Made by a program: the position numbers and the translations under genes
Notes under the pieces: generated by a model
Seen by the model: only the letters and a program-made list of their open reading frames with translations
Database searches by the model: none
Told to the model about the DNA's origin: nothing
In this document: one piece after another, positions 26,435 through 38,916 of the stretch
Numbering within the stretch: position 1 is the first letter of the stretch
Layout: every line of letters begins with the position of its first letter
Source: Dasyornis broadbenti
Lineage: Eukaryota > Chordata > Aves > Passeriformes > Dasyornithidae
Assembly (NCBI GenBank): GCA_013397935.1
Contig: VZRN01005851.1
Location: 1,911,072 to 1,975,071, forward strand
DNA length: 64,000 nucleotides
Reading direction: 5' to 3'

Positions 26435-29358
26435 CTCTTACAATTGTACATACTGAAATTTCACAATAAATAAAATTAAGTGCTTTTATGGGTCACCTGC
26501 AGGGAAAATTCAGACTCAAAAGTCTCACTTATGACTTAAAAGTTTTTAAAGAAATGTTTCCACAACTTCAGCAGTTTTTGTAAGTTTAGGGCCATGAACA
26601 ACAGATTTTTCATGACTAAAGTAGCAAAGTTATCCACTACTGTGTATTCAGCTTATGGCATGTCATAAAAACTTGACAGGTTTCAACACAGCCCACAGTA
26701 CTCAACAAGTGATTCTTTTGCCTGCAAATTCTGAGCATCCTTCCATGAGATTTTCAGTTTCAGCTGCAGTCCAAAGAACCGCAGAATGTGGCCTGTGAAG
26801 GAGCATCTGGCATATAAAGGGTTCTGTCTCTGCTCATAGGTTTAATTAATAATTAATGAATAATTTTGGAGTTTTTTCTCTTATTTTTGTTCCAAAATCA
26901 TGTAACATTTCTAACTTCTAAAAGAGAACGAGTCCCCAAAATTTCATTTTACCTCTGTATATTTAAAACACTGTGAAGCCATGCATTTGCAAGCATTCCT
27001 CTCTGAAAAAAAAGGATATTTTCTCTGCACAGTTATTGGTCAAACACATCAAAACCCTAGGGCCTTTGATATATTTTTCATGCCATAAAGTGGACTACAA
27101 TTACACGTGTTTTAATGCAGGTGACATGAGAATTTTGCACCTGAAACAATGACCAGCTGGACAAAACCTCCCAATCTGGGGATTAAAAGTTTTTCCTGAC
27201 AAAGCTTTTGGATTTATTTTGATTTAAAGCAATGCAACTGACCCAAACAGTTCAGGAGTGCTTCAAAATAGTTAAAACTTATCCCAATTACTTCAAGTTG
27301 GGGGTTTTTTTAACTAGGACAGCATTTGTCTGTCAAGTCTTTGCAAGAAAAGGAAGAATTGTTCCTTTTCATAACGAATGAACATGTTAACAAAGTACAA
27401 GATTTTTTTTACATATATTTTTACATATATGTTTCTTCTTTGTACGGTAGTAATAAGAAAGTGGATCCCAAATAAAGCAGATGCCATGCAAAAGTCTATT
27501 CCCTCATGACTGACTGGGAAGACAGTTGTTTAGCAGTGAAACCAACATCTAGCAGCTGGTGCAGTCTAAAAGAGGTTTCATCAATTTATGTCTAATCCTC
27601 AAATCACAGTGAAAAATGCCTTGGGGTAAATCATTCCTCCTTCAGCCAAGAGCAAATTTAATGCAATGAACAGCTACAGGCAGGAGTAAAATTAAATTTG
27701 CTAAGAAAACAGAATTTTAAAGGTTGTGGTATAGGAGAGGAAGATGGGGAAAGAAAGAAGGAATAGAGAATACTTCTACCTAGTTAGTCCCAATGGCTTT
27801 GACCATACAAACTGAACCTAGACCAAAACCAAATAGCTATGCCTATCAGCATACTAGAAAGATTCTTGATAAATTATTAAGTAAAGCATAATAAAACCCC
27901 CCAAATTATTAACAATCTCCAAGATGAGACGTAAGACCAGGAACAAAAGTAATTTCTCCCGTTTTCTCTCTCTTAATTTAAAGTAGACTCTTGAGAGGTA
28001 TAATCTAATGTAATCTAATTTTTGAGTTAGAAACAAATAGTTACCTCAACAAAAGCACTAACTTTATTGCTGGCTTCCCAGTAATAGTGTTAATATTTAG
28101 ATTAATTCAATTTCAATAAATATTGATTTAGTTTTAATTGAAGTCTACTGCAATTTTACCCATATTTCAATTGCATTATTGCTTTACACTGTCATGATAT
28201 AAAACAGCTCTGTTAATGCAAATGAAAATACAGCTTTCATTTGCTCTGAAGAACAAATGACATTAAAACCAGTCTAAGTCCTTTTGGGATAAAATTCTCA
28301 ATAATCTACATGAGGATACCATAATCTTTCCATTCAAAATTCAGCTATACTTTATCTCCTAGGCAGATATTTGGCAGGTATTAAAGTTAGCACTCAGAGT
28401 TTATAATGAGAGGTCCTGCAGAGACTATTTCCTGGGACAGTGCTGATAGATTGATAGGTTCCTGTCTATATCAAAGCCCATCAGTGCTTCTTTAATTCTT
28501 CTTGTTTTCTCACTCAACTTTTTGAACTCCACCTTAGTGAAAAAAAAGTTTTAGAAACTCATCTTTCTGTGTAATCTTTCACATATTCTGGCCTATTGCT
28601 AAAGCATCTGTTGAAAGTGTTAGCCAATGGTAAAACACACATTTTTCTTTCATCTCTGCCTTATCTTTATTCCAAAACTGACTGTATTTTGGCAGAAAAA
28701 CACTATTCCCATTTTGGGCAAGAACATCTCCTTATTCCCCATGCCTAAAAACTCCTGCTACCTGTGAAATCCCTGCTTTGAAGCAGTAGCTGGTTATGCC
28801 ATGCGACAGCAGGGAATCAGAGAAGCATCACTGGTGACTGAAGGAAGGTGTAATGAGAATTTTATCCTTCTGTGCTCTCTTCCCTCTGTTGCATGTTGTT
28901 TCTCTCCAACCTTCTCAGCACTCACACACTTTCCTACTGAGTTTGTCAATGTACTCCTCATCTTTTTCATGCTGTGGGGGCATAGCTTGCACTTTTAGTC
29001 CAGGATATGCCACACTCCTCTGCATTTATGTTGAGAATCTGGAATGCACTGAGGTAAATTCACATCTCAGGTTATCTCCATCGATTTTTTTGTTTGACTC
29101 TATCAGTACCACACACGCAGAGTTGCTTAGGGTTTTCCACTCTCCTTCTCCAGCTGAAAGGATTTCTGTCAAACAACCTTTGCAGTGTTTCTGAGGATAT
29201 TCAACCCTTCTGGTAACAGACAGTTTTAATTTTCCCTTAACATTTTATATACTGGGTCCTTTACTGATATGAAAGTACTGCTAAGAAAAAGAATCCCCAG
29301 TAGAGTATATTCTAATGACTAGAAATTATAGCAAATTCAAACTGCCTTAATCAAAAAA

Positions 29359-30337
29359 TTCATAGAAACTTTAAGGTTGGAAAAGACCTCTAAGATCACC
29401 AAGTCCAACTCTTAACCCAGCACCACCACCATGCTCACCACTAAACCCTCTCCTCAAGGGCCATATCCACACATTGTTTGAACACTTCCAGGGATGATGG
29501 CTCCACCACTTCCCTGGGTAGCCCATCCCAGTGCTCAACAAGCCTTTCATGAAGAAATCTTTCCTGATATCTTATCTAAATCTACCCTGGTGCATCTTTA
29601 GGTGCATCCTCTTGCCCTGTCCTTTGTTACCTAAGACAAGAGACCAACTCCCACCTGGCTTATGCCCTCCTCCCAGGCAGTTTGTAGAGAGCAATAAGGT
29701 CCCCACTGAGCCTTCTTTTCTCCAGGCTAAAGAACCCCAGCTCCCTCAGCCAACTTCCAGTTAACTGGAACCTCCTCCAGTTAACCAGAACTACTGGGAA
29801 ATGATGGGAAGTGGTTTGGTGAACTACTCTATTATATCCTTCAGTACCCTTGGATGGATCCTATCCAACTCCATGGACCTGTGAGGGTCTAAGTGACAGA
29901 GCAAGTCACTGACTGTTCCCTCCTGGATTATGAGGCCTTCATTCTGCTCCCTGTCTCTGTCTCCCAGCTCAGGAGGCTGGGTACTCCCGATGTATTTGTA
30001 GATATACTTTTTATGGTCTTTTTCAGCAGTGTACAGGCTAAATTCTATCTGGGCTTTGGCCCTTCTAATTTTCTCCTTGAAGACTTCACAACATTCTTGT
30101 ATCCTTCCAGAGTTGCCTGCCTATTTTTCTAGAGGTGAAAAAGCTCTCTTTTTCTCCCTGAGTTCCAGACAAAGCTCTCTGTTCAGTCGTGTTGGCCTTC
30201 AACCGCACTAGCTCATCTTTTGGCACACAGGGACAGCCTATTCCTGCGCCTTAAAGAGTTCATTTCTTAAAGGGCATCCAACCTTTTTGGCTTTGAAGAC
30301 TGCCTCACAAGGGACTATTCTCAGTCAGTCCCTTAAA
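29359..30337 (-). mobile_element. CR1 LINE, internally deleted, antisense
   Basis: Two adjacent CR1 blocks lie in the same orientation. 29359-29760 is a CR1 3' tail: TCATAGAAAC at the end, then GGTTGGAAAAGACC, AAGTCCAAC, an ACACTTCCAGGGATGATGGC segment and TCTCCAGGCTAA. 29825-30337, read on the minus strand, encodes pieces of CR1 ORF2 between endonuclease and reverse transcriptase: KDHKKYIYKYI, then QEGTVSDLL, then HRSMELDRIHPRVLK, a decayed form of the SMGPDGIHPRVLKE block that opens the LINE RT domain. Most of the RT domain between the blocks is missing. The linker after KYI is also shortened. It is a dead copy. Confidence 0.8.
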
Positions 30338-33300
30338 ATTTCAGCTTATTAGAAAAAGGGAAAAAATATCCAAATTCCAAATAATATCAACATAAACATA
30401 AGTATCTTTTTTTTTTTTTTTAAATCTGGCAGCATCTATTCAATCACAATTTTTATCACAGTATTAATTTTCAGTTAGGGCAATACATTTAGCCCACTTA
30501 TTTTTCTCCTTTTCAGATATGAACCACCACAAAATTTAACATTTTTCTATAATTCCAATCAGAAAAACACTTGGCAAGGGAAATAAAAAAGTAAAAATTG
30601 CTAGAATCATGAGATAAATCAGCTTGTTAACAACTAAATAATATTCCCCATTTTTTGTCATTTTTCTAAAAGGAGTAATTTTTAGGGGTGATTATAACTC
30701 AACTGGAATTATTACAGTTAAAATTCACAGTTCATTGAAGACTGAATTCAGTTTTTGACAATATGAATCTTGAACAACACTGCTGGCTTTTTCCTGCTTT
30801 AAGGTAATAATCTTTTGTGATGTTGACTTCCCATTAGTTTTTACTTTGTAGCTGATTCATTATCTCAAAATGATGGGTTTAGAAGAAAAAAACTTAACAA
30901 TTACTTTAATTTCTTTAGCTAAGACAAGCTCTCTCCTTTGACAAACTCCATCTTCCCTCTCAGAGGAAGATGTTGCTTTTACCTGACTGCAAGAAAAATG
31001 GCTTTTGGAGCTAGTGACAAGGCATGGCCACTCTTGTTAACTGGCAGGGGAGCCTAAAGGCCCTAATTTAATTTCTCCCCAGGTAAATCCATACTTCCCT
31101 TCTATTTGTTTTTTGAGACTGGAAACTGCTGAAGTCTATTAGCAAAACTGCTGGAATCATCTCTTCTTATTATTGAATCAGGAACCACTGCAGAACTGAG
31201 CCCTCGGGTCGTTTTTTTTCCACTTTTAAACTACATGACAGAAACAAGCAGCCTTGCTGTGGCTTGGGACTTTCTGTTCTCTGACCTCTGCCATCATTAC
31301 TGTTCCCCTGCATAAATACAGCCCCAGTGTGTCGCTGCCCTGCCTTCTCTCTATTTGTTGCTTGTCCACAGAGAGAGTTAGGGAGAAACAAGGCAAAGGC
31401 TGTGGTCTTTTGGAAAGATTTGTGCGTTCAGTGAATAATAACAGTTTCTAATGGGAAGCCGCTGACTCAGCCACCCCTGCTGTTGTTTCAAAGTCCCTCA
31501 TCACAAATAGATGCACATAACAGTAATCCAAAGTGCATTAAAATTCCTTACTCCTTCCACCTTGGCAACACAAGATGCAAATATCCCTTACAGTGCAGTT
31601 CTGTTACCTGGGTAATGTTGCCAGGGGGGAAAGCAAAACCAGCACATCGGGCACTTTGCTGGCAGGCAGGGTGAGATGGCTCCTGACCCACAGCCAGCAG
31701 CACAGGCAGTGCAGGGAGTGGAGACCCTCCACATGCACCGGAACTCAGGCAAGGTCCTTGGTCATAGACCTCAGCTCAGTTACTGCACTGGCCAGATGCT
31801 CCTACCCCACTAATACAGACAGATTGCTTGTGTCATTTTAGCTACTTATTTTGGGGTACTATTTTGAAATTGTCTGTAACAGATGTGGTTTTAAATCTTA
31901 GAGACTGGGCATTTCTTTGTGTCAGTATTCCTCTTTTTTTTTTTCTCTCAGAAAATGCTATTTCACATCAACTCTTCAAGTTGCTCAACTTAGTACTAAT
32001 CATAACAAAATGTCTTATTCTCACTTAGAATATACAGTTTCTCTGAAAGCCTACTTGACATGATTGAATTTCATGTCCTGCCCTTTCTGTAAGCCCCATT
32101 TCTCCCCATTTTAAAATGTTTCCTCAGCAGATATCAAAAAGGAAAAGAGAGCACAATCTTTAGAAATCCTGGTCATTCAGGATTACTGTGTTTTGCACTG
32201 TGATAATAAACACTTGAAGTTAATAGAAGCAGTATTTCCACAGCTGGGATAATTTGACATAGCTCCTAGAAGTCCTTATTTACAATTTCTTTCTAAACGC
32301 TTTCTGTAATAATAGCTGGTTCTTTTCTTGAGCACCAGGTTGTTTTCACAAAATTAAAAGAAATTCCATGACTTTGCTACAGAGATTAAAAGGATCAGTG
32401 TTAAAAAGGAGAACACGAATGTTACACATCTCTCTCTAAGTGAATTTCAATGAGAATTAGATTCATAACACCTCCCACAGACCCAGATGTAAGTTACTAT
32501 CTTGCTGTATTACCAATCCTAACCAATGTCATCTATATGAACTTCCAACAAATTGCAGCTGCTCTTCTATGACACTTTCAATCTTCAGTATTCATTGCCA
32601 CATTCTGGTCACTATATTTTTTGAATTTTCTTTTCATCTTCTCAGCAACAACAACAAAAAAACCATACTAGTTTTGTATTTGCTACATAATTTTTCCTAA
32701 TTTTTCCTTTATCTTTTTAAGACTGTGTCTTTTTTACACAAATAGAAAAAGCTTATTTTTACATTATCAGGGACAGGTCCTTCTTTTGTCTTAAGGTAAG
32801 TACCCTGAGCAGAAAATCTTATCTGTTTTCTCTGTTCTCAGAGGAAGTTCTTGTGAGGAAGACCTTGTTACAGACAGTCTGAAATTGCATGGGTATCAAC
32901 ACTCCCAGAAAATATCAATACATATCTTCTCAAATAGCCACCTCCTCATCTGAAAAAACTATGCCCTCCAAAAGTGTCAAAAAATGAATAAGTGTTTGAC
33001 AGATGCTGATAAAATTTGTGGTTTAACAACTGCTTTTAAACATTACATTCTTTTATTCTCTATCCTGCCCACAAGGTGTTACTGCAATGTTAACAAAAGG
33101 GGTCAGAGAGCTTGTCCTTCAGTGAGCTGAATGAATACCAAAAGATGTGCATTAAAAAGATTTAATCTCTTTAATCTTTACCTACCTTTATTTAAAAAGG
33201 TTATAAAGAGAGGAGCTTTAGTAGAATAGGTGAATTATACTAAGGGTAAAGGGTACGAGCAATGCCTAAGGAAGATGAAGGCATTATTACGAAACAGCAG

Positions 33301-36300
33301 GAAAGGGAGAATCAGAACGAGGGAGGAGATTATCAGGAAAACTAATTTCAGAAGTTGAACTAATATGGTCAATAAGGCCCCAATGTTGATTCAGGGTGTC
33401 TCAATACAGAGCTCAAATCTACCCTTTCATTACAACCCCGCTAGACTCCATCTAATTTAGAAGTCTGCATAGAAGCCAAGCAAAATATTTATTTTAAAAT
33501 ATTTCTTTTAAAATATGTTTTTTTAAAGTACGCAATTAAACTTTTTCTGAAAATATATTGAAATATTATAGTCAAATGTCTTTCAGATATTCTCCCACTA
33601 AAGATACACTCCAAAAATTACACTAAAGATATATGTAGCCTAATAATGTGATTTTAATTAATAATTTCTCACCTCCTGGTAAGTGATATAAATATTTCTT
33701 AAAAAAAAAAAAAAAAATAAAATCTTCTTTTCCATAAGCAGTGACTTTCCAGACTTCAACAAATTATGTATTCAACTTGTTTCTTTTGAAATGAATGGCG
33801 TATTGCAGTGTGCCATCTCAGCCCGCCAAAAGCAAAGTTAATAAACTGTGATCCTGAAACTGCTGAATGGATTTTTATACCAGCAATACTAGGTAAGTCT
33901 GTCTCCTATATCATCTGTACTACCTTCAGCCTATCTCAGCTGCCCTTGTAATAAAAATGTAACAGAGACCATATTAAGCTTTTAAAAAATGGAAGTACTA
34001 TTCCAAATCAGAGGAATGCAGGTCTAAAAATGACTATCCATTATGAATGGGCATGGACATTCTCTCTGCATTTGAACAAAATTTTGTTCTACTTGTTGAA
34101 GAGATCTGCACTTATATTCCTGCGCTCCCTACTCAGCAGTTTTCAGTCAGCCATGGGAAGTTTTCATTGCAGCAAATGTCTTTCTGTGTTAAGGATCTGC
34201 AATTACACCGTGGAAGGGGTTAGATAACGACAGTCTTTAAAGTATGCAAAGCAGTAGCAACTCTTCTTCCCTACCTGAGAGATGGAGAGAAATAATTAGA
34301 AGAGAAAGGATACTCAAACACCCACGGGATATGGAGGTCCTGAAGGGAAGAGAGACAGATTACCCTCAGGAGGGGATGTTCCTTTTGGGAGAGTAAACCT
34401 TCAGTTAATGTCAATTGAACCATCTACCTGATAAGACAGAAACCACTGAAAGTCAAAAAGGTCTGACAAAAATATGAGAGAAAGAGAGCAAGGAAGATGA
34501 ACTTCTGAAAGGGATACAAGGTAGCCAGGTTTAAAACACAGTAGGAGTTGAATTTTTCCTAAAGAAAGTGAGAAGTAGGACAGAGTGAGAATTAATGAAA
34601 CTGAATCTGAGGCATATGGTTCCTCTGCTTCTTGTAGCGATAGAATTTGATCCTAAAAATCTTTCATGAATTTCAGCAAAACATTATTTTCTATAACTGT
34701 AGAAGATGAACCTTTGACAGAACTTTCTGACTGTTTTCAGGCGCAAAAAACTACTAGACGTTGAGATGGAAAATGAAAAGAGCTGTTCTGAAATAACTAA
34801 ATATTAAGTATGTTTCTTCAGATGAGTATTTTTGTTTAAATGTTTATAAACTGTATACAACACTCTTTACAATAGAATGCAAGAAAATGAAGTATTTCTA
34901 CTTAATAACAGAATACAAGGAAGGAAGAAACCCAGAAGATTTCAACTGATATGAAACAAATGTTTCATGAATTAATAATTTTCCACTAACAATTTCATGG
35001 CCCACTGGGTATCCCTTCTCTAGCATCAAAATTCTTTTAATAATTTCCCATGCAAAGAATTAAGGATTCTTTTCTAAGTCTTTTCCTTCTGCGATTCATT
35101 CCAAAATATATTTTCATGTTTCAGTAGAAAGGTATCTCAACATCATGTTATGATGTCTCAGTTGTTTGGCTTTTTTTCATTTTAGCAGCATTTAATGTTA
35201 TATTCGTAAAACATACCAAGACATTCCTCCTCTGTTCATCAAATTTGGTTTTTGTCCTGGCAATGCTAGTTTAAAACTTTAGTTTGGGTTTGTTGGTTTT
35301 AGGAGGGTTTTTCCCCCACAGCTTTCAGGGCAACCATTTAGTTTCTTTGTGCTTCTCTCTCATGTCTCTTCATCTTTTGAGCTCTTAACATTTTAGAAAA
35401 GTAGCATTTGAAATTCACTCAAGTCATCTCTCTTTCTGGTAAAAACCTGCAAATTTTTTGAAAAGCAGATAAATAATAAGGGGAAAATTTAAATATTTCA
35501 CTCTGCCTAAGGCAGATTTATTGTTTTGATTTCAGTATATTTGTTGTGCCTCAGAGACTGAAAATTTGATGTTCTTCTTATTTTCTGGATGAGATAAGCT
35601 TGTGAATGGAATCTAATTAGGGAAAATAAAATCATGTTACCAGTATAGAAAACAATAACACTTTACTACTATCATCAACTTAAAGGAGAGCAAGAAAAAT
35701 TACAGGACAGACCATATCAACAGGTACCATTTTCTCCATTACAGGTAAGCAATTTGTTCCAATTAAATCCAGGATTACTCAGAGTGATTCTTCTGGTTTA
35801 GTCACCTTTCAGTCAGAGTAAAACAAATAATACCGTGGTGCATAATCACCAACAACAACTACAAAAAAATTTAAGAATGGAATTTAAAAAATCATAAAAC
35901 TTAGCCCTAAAGCTAACACAGTGTGTCCTCAAAGAGAATAAAACCTGTTGTGGCTAAACACCGCCTGACTTTTACAAGATTGCCTTATTCTGCTGTTCCC
36001 ACTCTGCATTGCCATAGCTTTAACTTGGAAATTGGCTTTAATCTACAAGTTGAAGTATGTTACATAAACAGTTGGATTACATAAACTGCAGAAAAATTAC
36101 AATTCACAGAAAAATATGCTTCTGTGAGAGCCTCTTTAAATCACTTGAAACAGAAGGTATGCAAAGGTAAGATTTCTCATTGCAGAATTTATTTGCCAAA
36201 AGAAAAACAGAACATCTGTGAAAAAGAATTTTTTTTTTCATTTGAAGCACTTGGTGGAATATCAAATTAACTACACCTCTTCAAATTTACTAGGACAACT

Positions 36301-38895
36301 TGCTGTGAAGAGTTTGTCCATCCAAGTGAATTCTATATAGTTTTTCCTTACAGAAAATGATCACATACAACCATTTTTATTAAATGTTGTTTATAAAATT
36401 CACTCAGTTTATGTTTAATTCTGGATAGTTTGGTTGTTTTTTTGGTTTTGGTTTTTTTTTTTTTATTTATTGTTACTGAATAAGTGAAAGGAAGTAGCTT
36501 CTTATCTTTTGTGTCTTCTTGATACAGATCATTCTGCAGTAGGCAGGACAATTTTTCTTGGCAGTATTTTCCACTACATGGCAAGAAACTTCTTTCAGTC
36601 TTATTCCAGAAACAAGAACCTGACACCTCTGAATCAGTTTTAAAAAACAATTGTCTCTGCTTCTGCATCAGTTTTGGGTTCACTTCAGACAATAAAACAC
36701 AGCAGCTTTGGGACTTGAGACTAAACTACTCATTTATCTTGCAGCAATAGTTAACTGTTTGGTTTCTTTGGAGTTTTAGAACCTCCTTTAAATATCTCAT
36801 TCCAAAAGTAGAGAGGTTATAGACAAAAATTCTATCTGGACTGGGTTTGGGAGTTTGGGGGTTTTTTTGTTATATTCAACATGACTTATGAAAGGATGGA
36901 GTCTAAATTTGATTTCTTAACCTGATTTTACCAAGTGGGCATTAAATGAAAAAGATATCACTGATTTTTCTTAACAGCCTGGTTTATCCAAGTGGTAAAA
37001 TCCTGCAATTTCCAACCTCCTCAGCTGCTCACCAGATACTCAATTGAATTTATGAGGCTGGCCTAAGTCTGAAAACTTGGAAAATCATGATTTTTTAATG
37101 AAATACATCAGAGATTCAGTTTGTCATTCATGGTCTGTGAGCCCTTACATGTCAGGACTCTGTTTATCAAAGTCTGTGGGATTCACAGATATGAAATTTG
37201 CCCCCATCTCTATTGTTTTGCTAGAAACCTTTTTATTTATTTACATCAGACTACAGTATTACATGTCTTATTGTGCCTCCAGTAATGCAGTCACTTGAAG
37301 AGAGTACACAAAATCTGTTTCTCACATTGTGCGACAAACCCTGTTTGCCATGCCTGGTGTCTATATTTAATTGTAGCCGACAGTGTGTGGGTGGACCCCC
37401 ACAGCTCCGAGTGGGAAGGCAGAAATGTCAGTGACACAACCTGTGGGATCAAATTTGAGCCACAAAGTTGCCTCTGGCCTCCTTTCCCTCTTTGTACCTA
37501 ACTCCTGGAACTGGTGTGACTCTGATCATCTGCTCCTCACTCCAGCCCCAAGAGAGAAGAGGCAGCTGTAGTTGCTTTCAGCCTATCAAGTGTACCCTAA
37601 CAAGAACAGTATGTTTTGTGCATGATAGTATTAAACTGTGAAGCAAATAAAAATCAAAATATGGCCATAAAGCAAGACTTGTTCCTTTGTGAAAATTTAA
37701 TAAGCATTCTTTAGTAGATAGAGCTTTAGCAAATCCATTAATGCCTTTAAAGCCAAAAAGATCTGGGACATGCTTCCAGGGACCTGCCATGTTTATTCCC
37801 ACCACCACATGCAGCATGTGTGCATGCTGGTGCTCACACAATCCTATGTTCCTAGATCAGTTCCAGCCTCAGCTGCTCTCCCATCAACTCATTTTGAGGA
37901 ACAAAGGGAGCTTGAAGCCAACCAGATTGCATAATAGAAGCCATATAAAGTAAAGGTATATGCAAAATTATGGCAAGCTGGAATGGGTGCTGTTCTCTGG
38001 TGTGTCAGACAGTTCATCAGCCTCAAGTAATTTCTGACTGGGATAGGGCAATCTTTAGGGGAAGTTATGTACCAGTCGCAATAGTACACATTCACAGCAG
38101 TACATAACAACTGAAACAACCATTACAATTATTTTAATTAATTTTTGTGCAACAGAGTAATAATCTCTTTCAACATAAAGTCATCAAAAGAATTGGTTTT
38201 TAATTTCTCTTTAGTGTGCACTTCTCTGAATGGCAGTATAATTTGTTAACAGCTTTGAAAAAGTTCTTGATAATCATGTTCTGTCTTTTCTTTGTGTAAA
38301 CTGTTAAGTAGTTACAGACAAATAACCCATTTCAACAGGAGTCATCTATATAAAATTATAATTGTTAAAAATAATCACAACAGAAATGTAACTGGGTTTT
38401 TTTTTGAGTGAGACCAAATCTTGGAAGCTTATAAGGTGATGATTTTGTATTAAATTTTAGAGGTCCATTTTTTTAGTTATTAACTGTAATTTTGTCTGTC
38501 CATTAATGTAGAAGCAACTATTTTCTCGCTGCATGGAACCTTTCTCATTACTATCAAATCCATTCTTACATGAAGACATTTTCCAAACAAAAGATATGAG
38601 GCCAAGTTCAGAATGCAGCTGAAATAATTTCTTCCAGATCTGAAGTCACTCTTTTGTGTCTGTATTAGGAGAGGAACATTACTTTTTCATTACTGTCATA
38701 CATTGTTCATTCCAGTCCTCCATTATTCTTCGTCTATAAACTCTTATCTTACTGCATTTTCCCCTTCAATAGCTGCCAATCATCCTATTTTATATAGAGC
38801 CCAGATGGTCTTAAATGCCATAATTATTACAACTAGTCATTGAGTACCTCAGCTGAAGGATTCAAGTGCATTCAGCTGAAATATCTTAATTTGTC

Positions 38896-38916
38896 TTTTT
38901 TTTTTTTTTTTTTTTG
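38896..38916. repeat. Poly(T) tract
   Basis: A run of about 21 T. Searched by eye for flanking direct repeats; none obvious. Confidence 0.9.

Larger units (their letters stand above)
7256..29358. other. Non-coding intergenic desert (proximal)
   Basis: AT-rich DNA with no supportable exon. Open frames are short, mostly start at non-ATG codons and have no recognisable domains. It contains simple repeats, listed separately, and two assembly gaps. A GC-richer patch at about 9800-10040 has no further identifiable feature. No CR1 or LTR was recognised in this 22 kb. Conserved enhancers could be present but cannot be judged from one sequence. Confidence 0.6.

Noticed and set aside
25971..26451. Overlapping F/W/G/C-rich minus frames of 92-152 residues
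   Set aside because: Translations of the A/C low-complexity tract, crossing the assembly gap.
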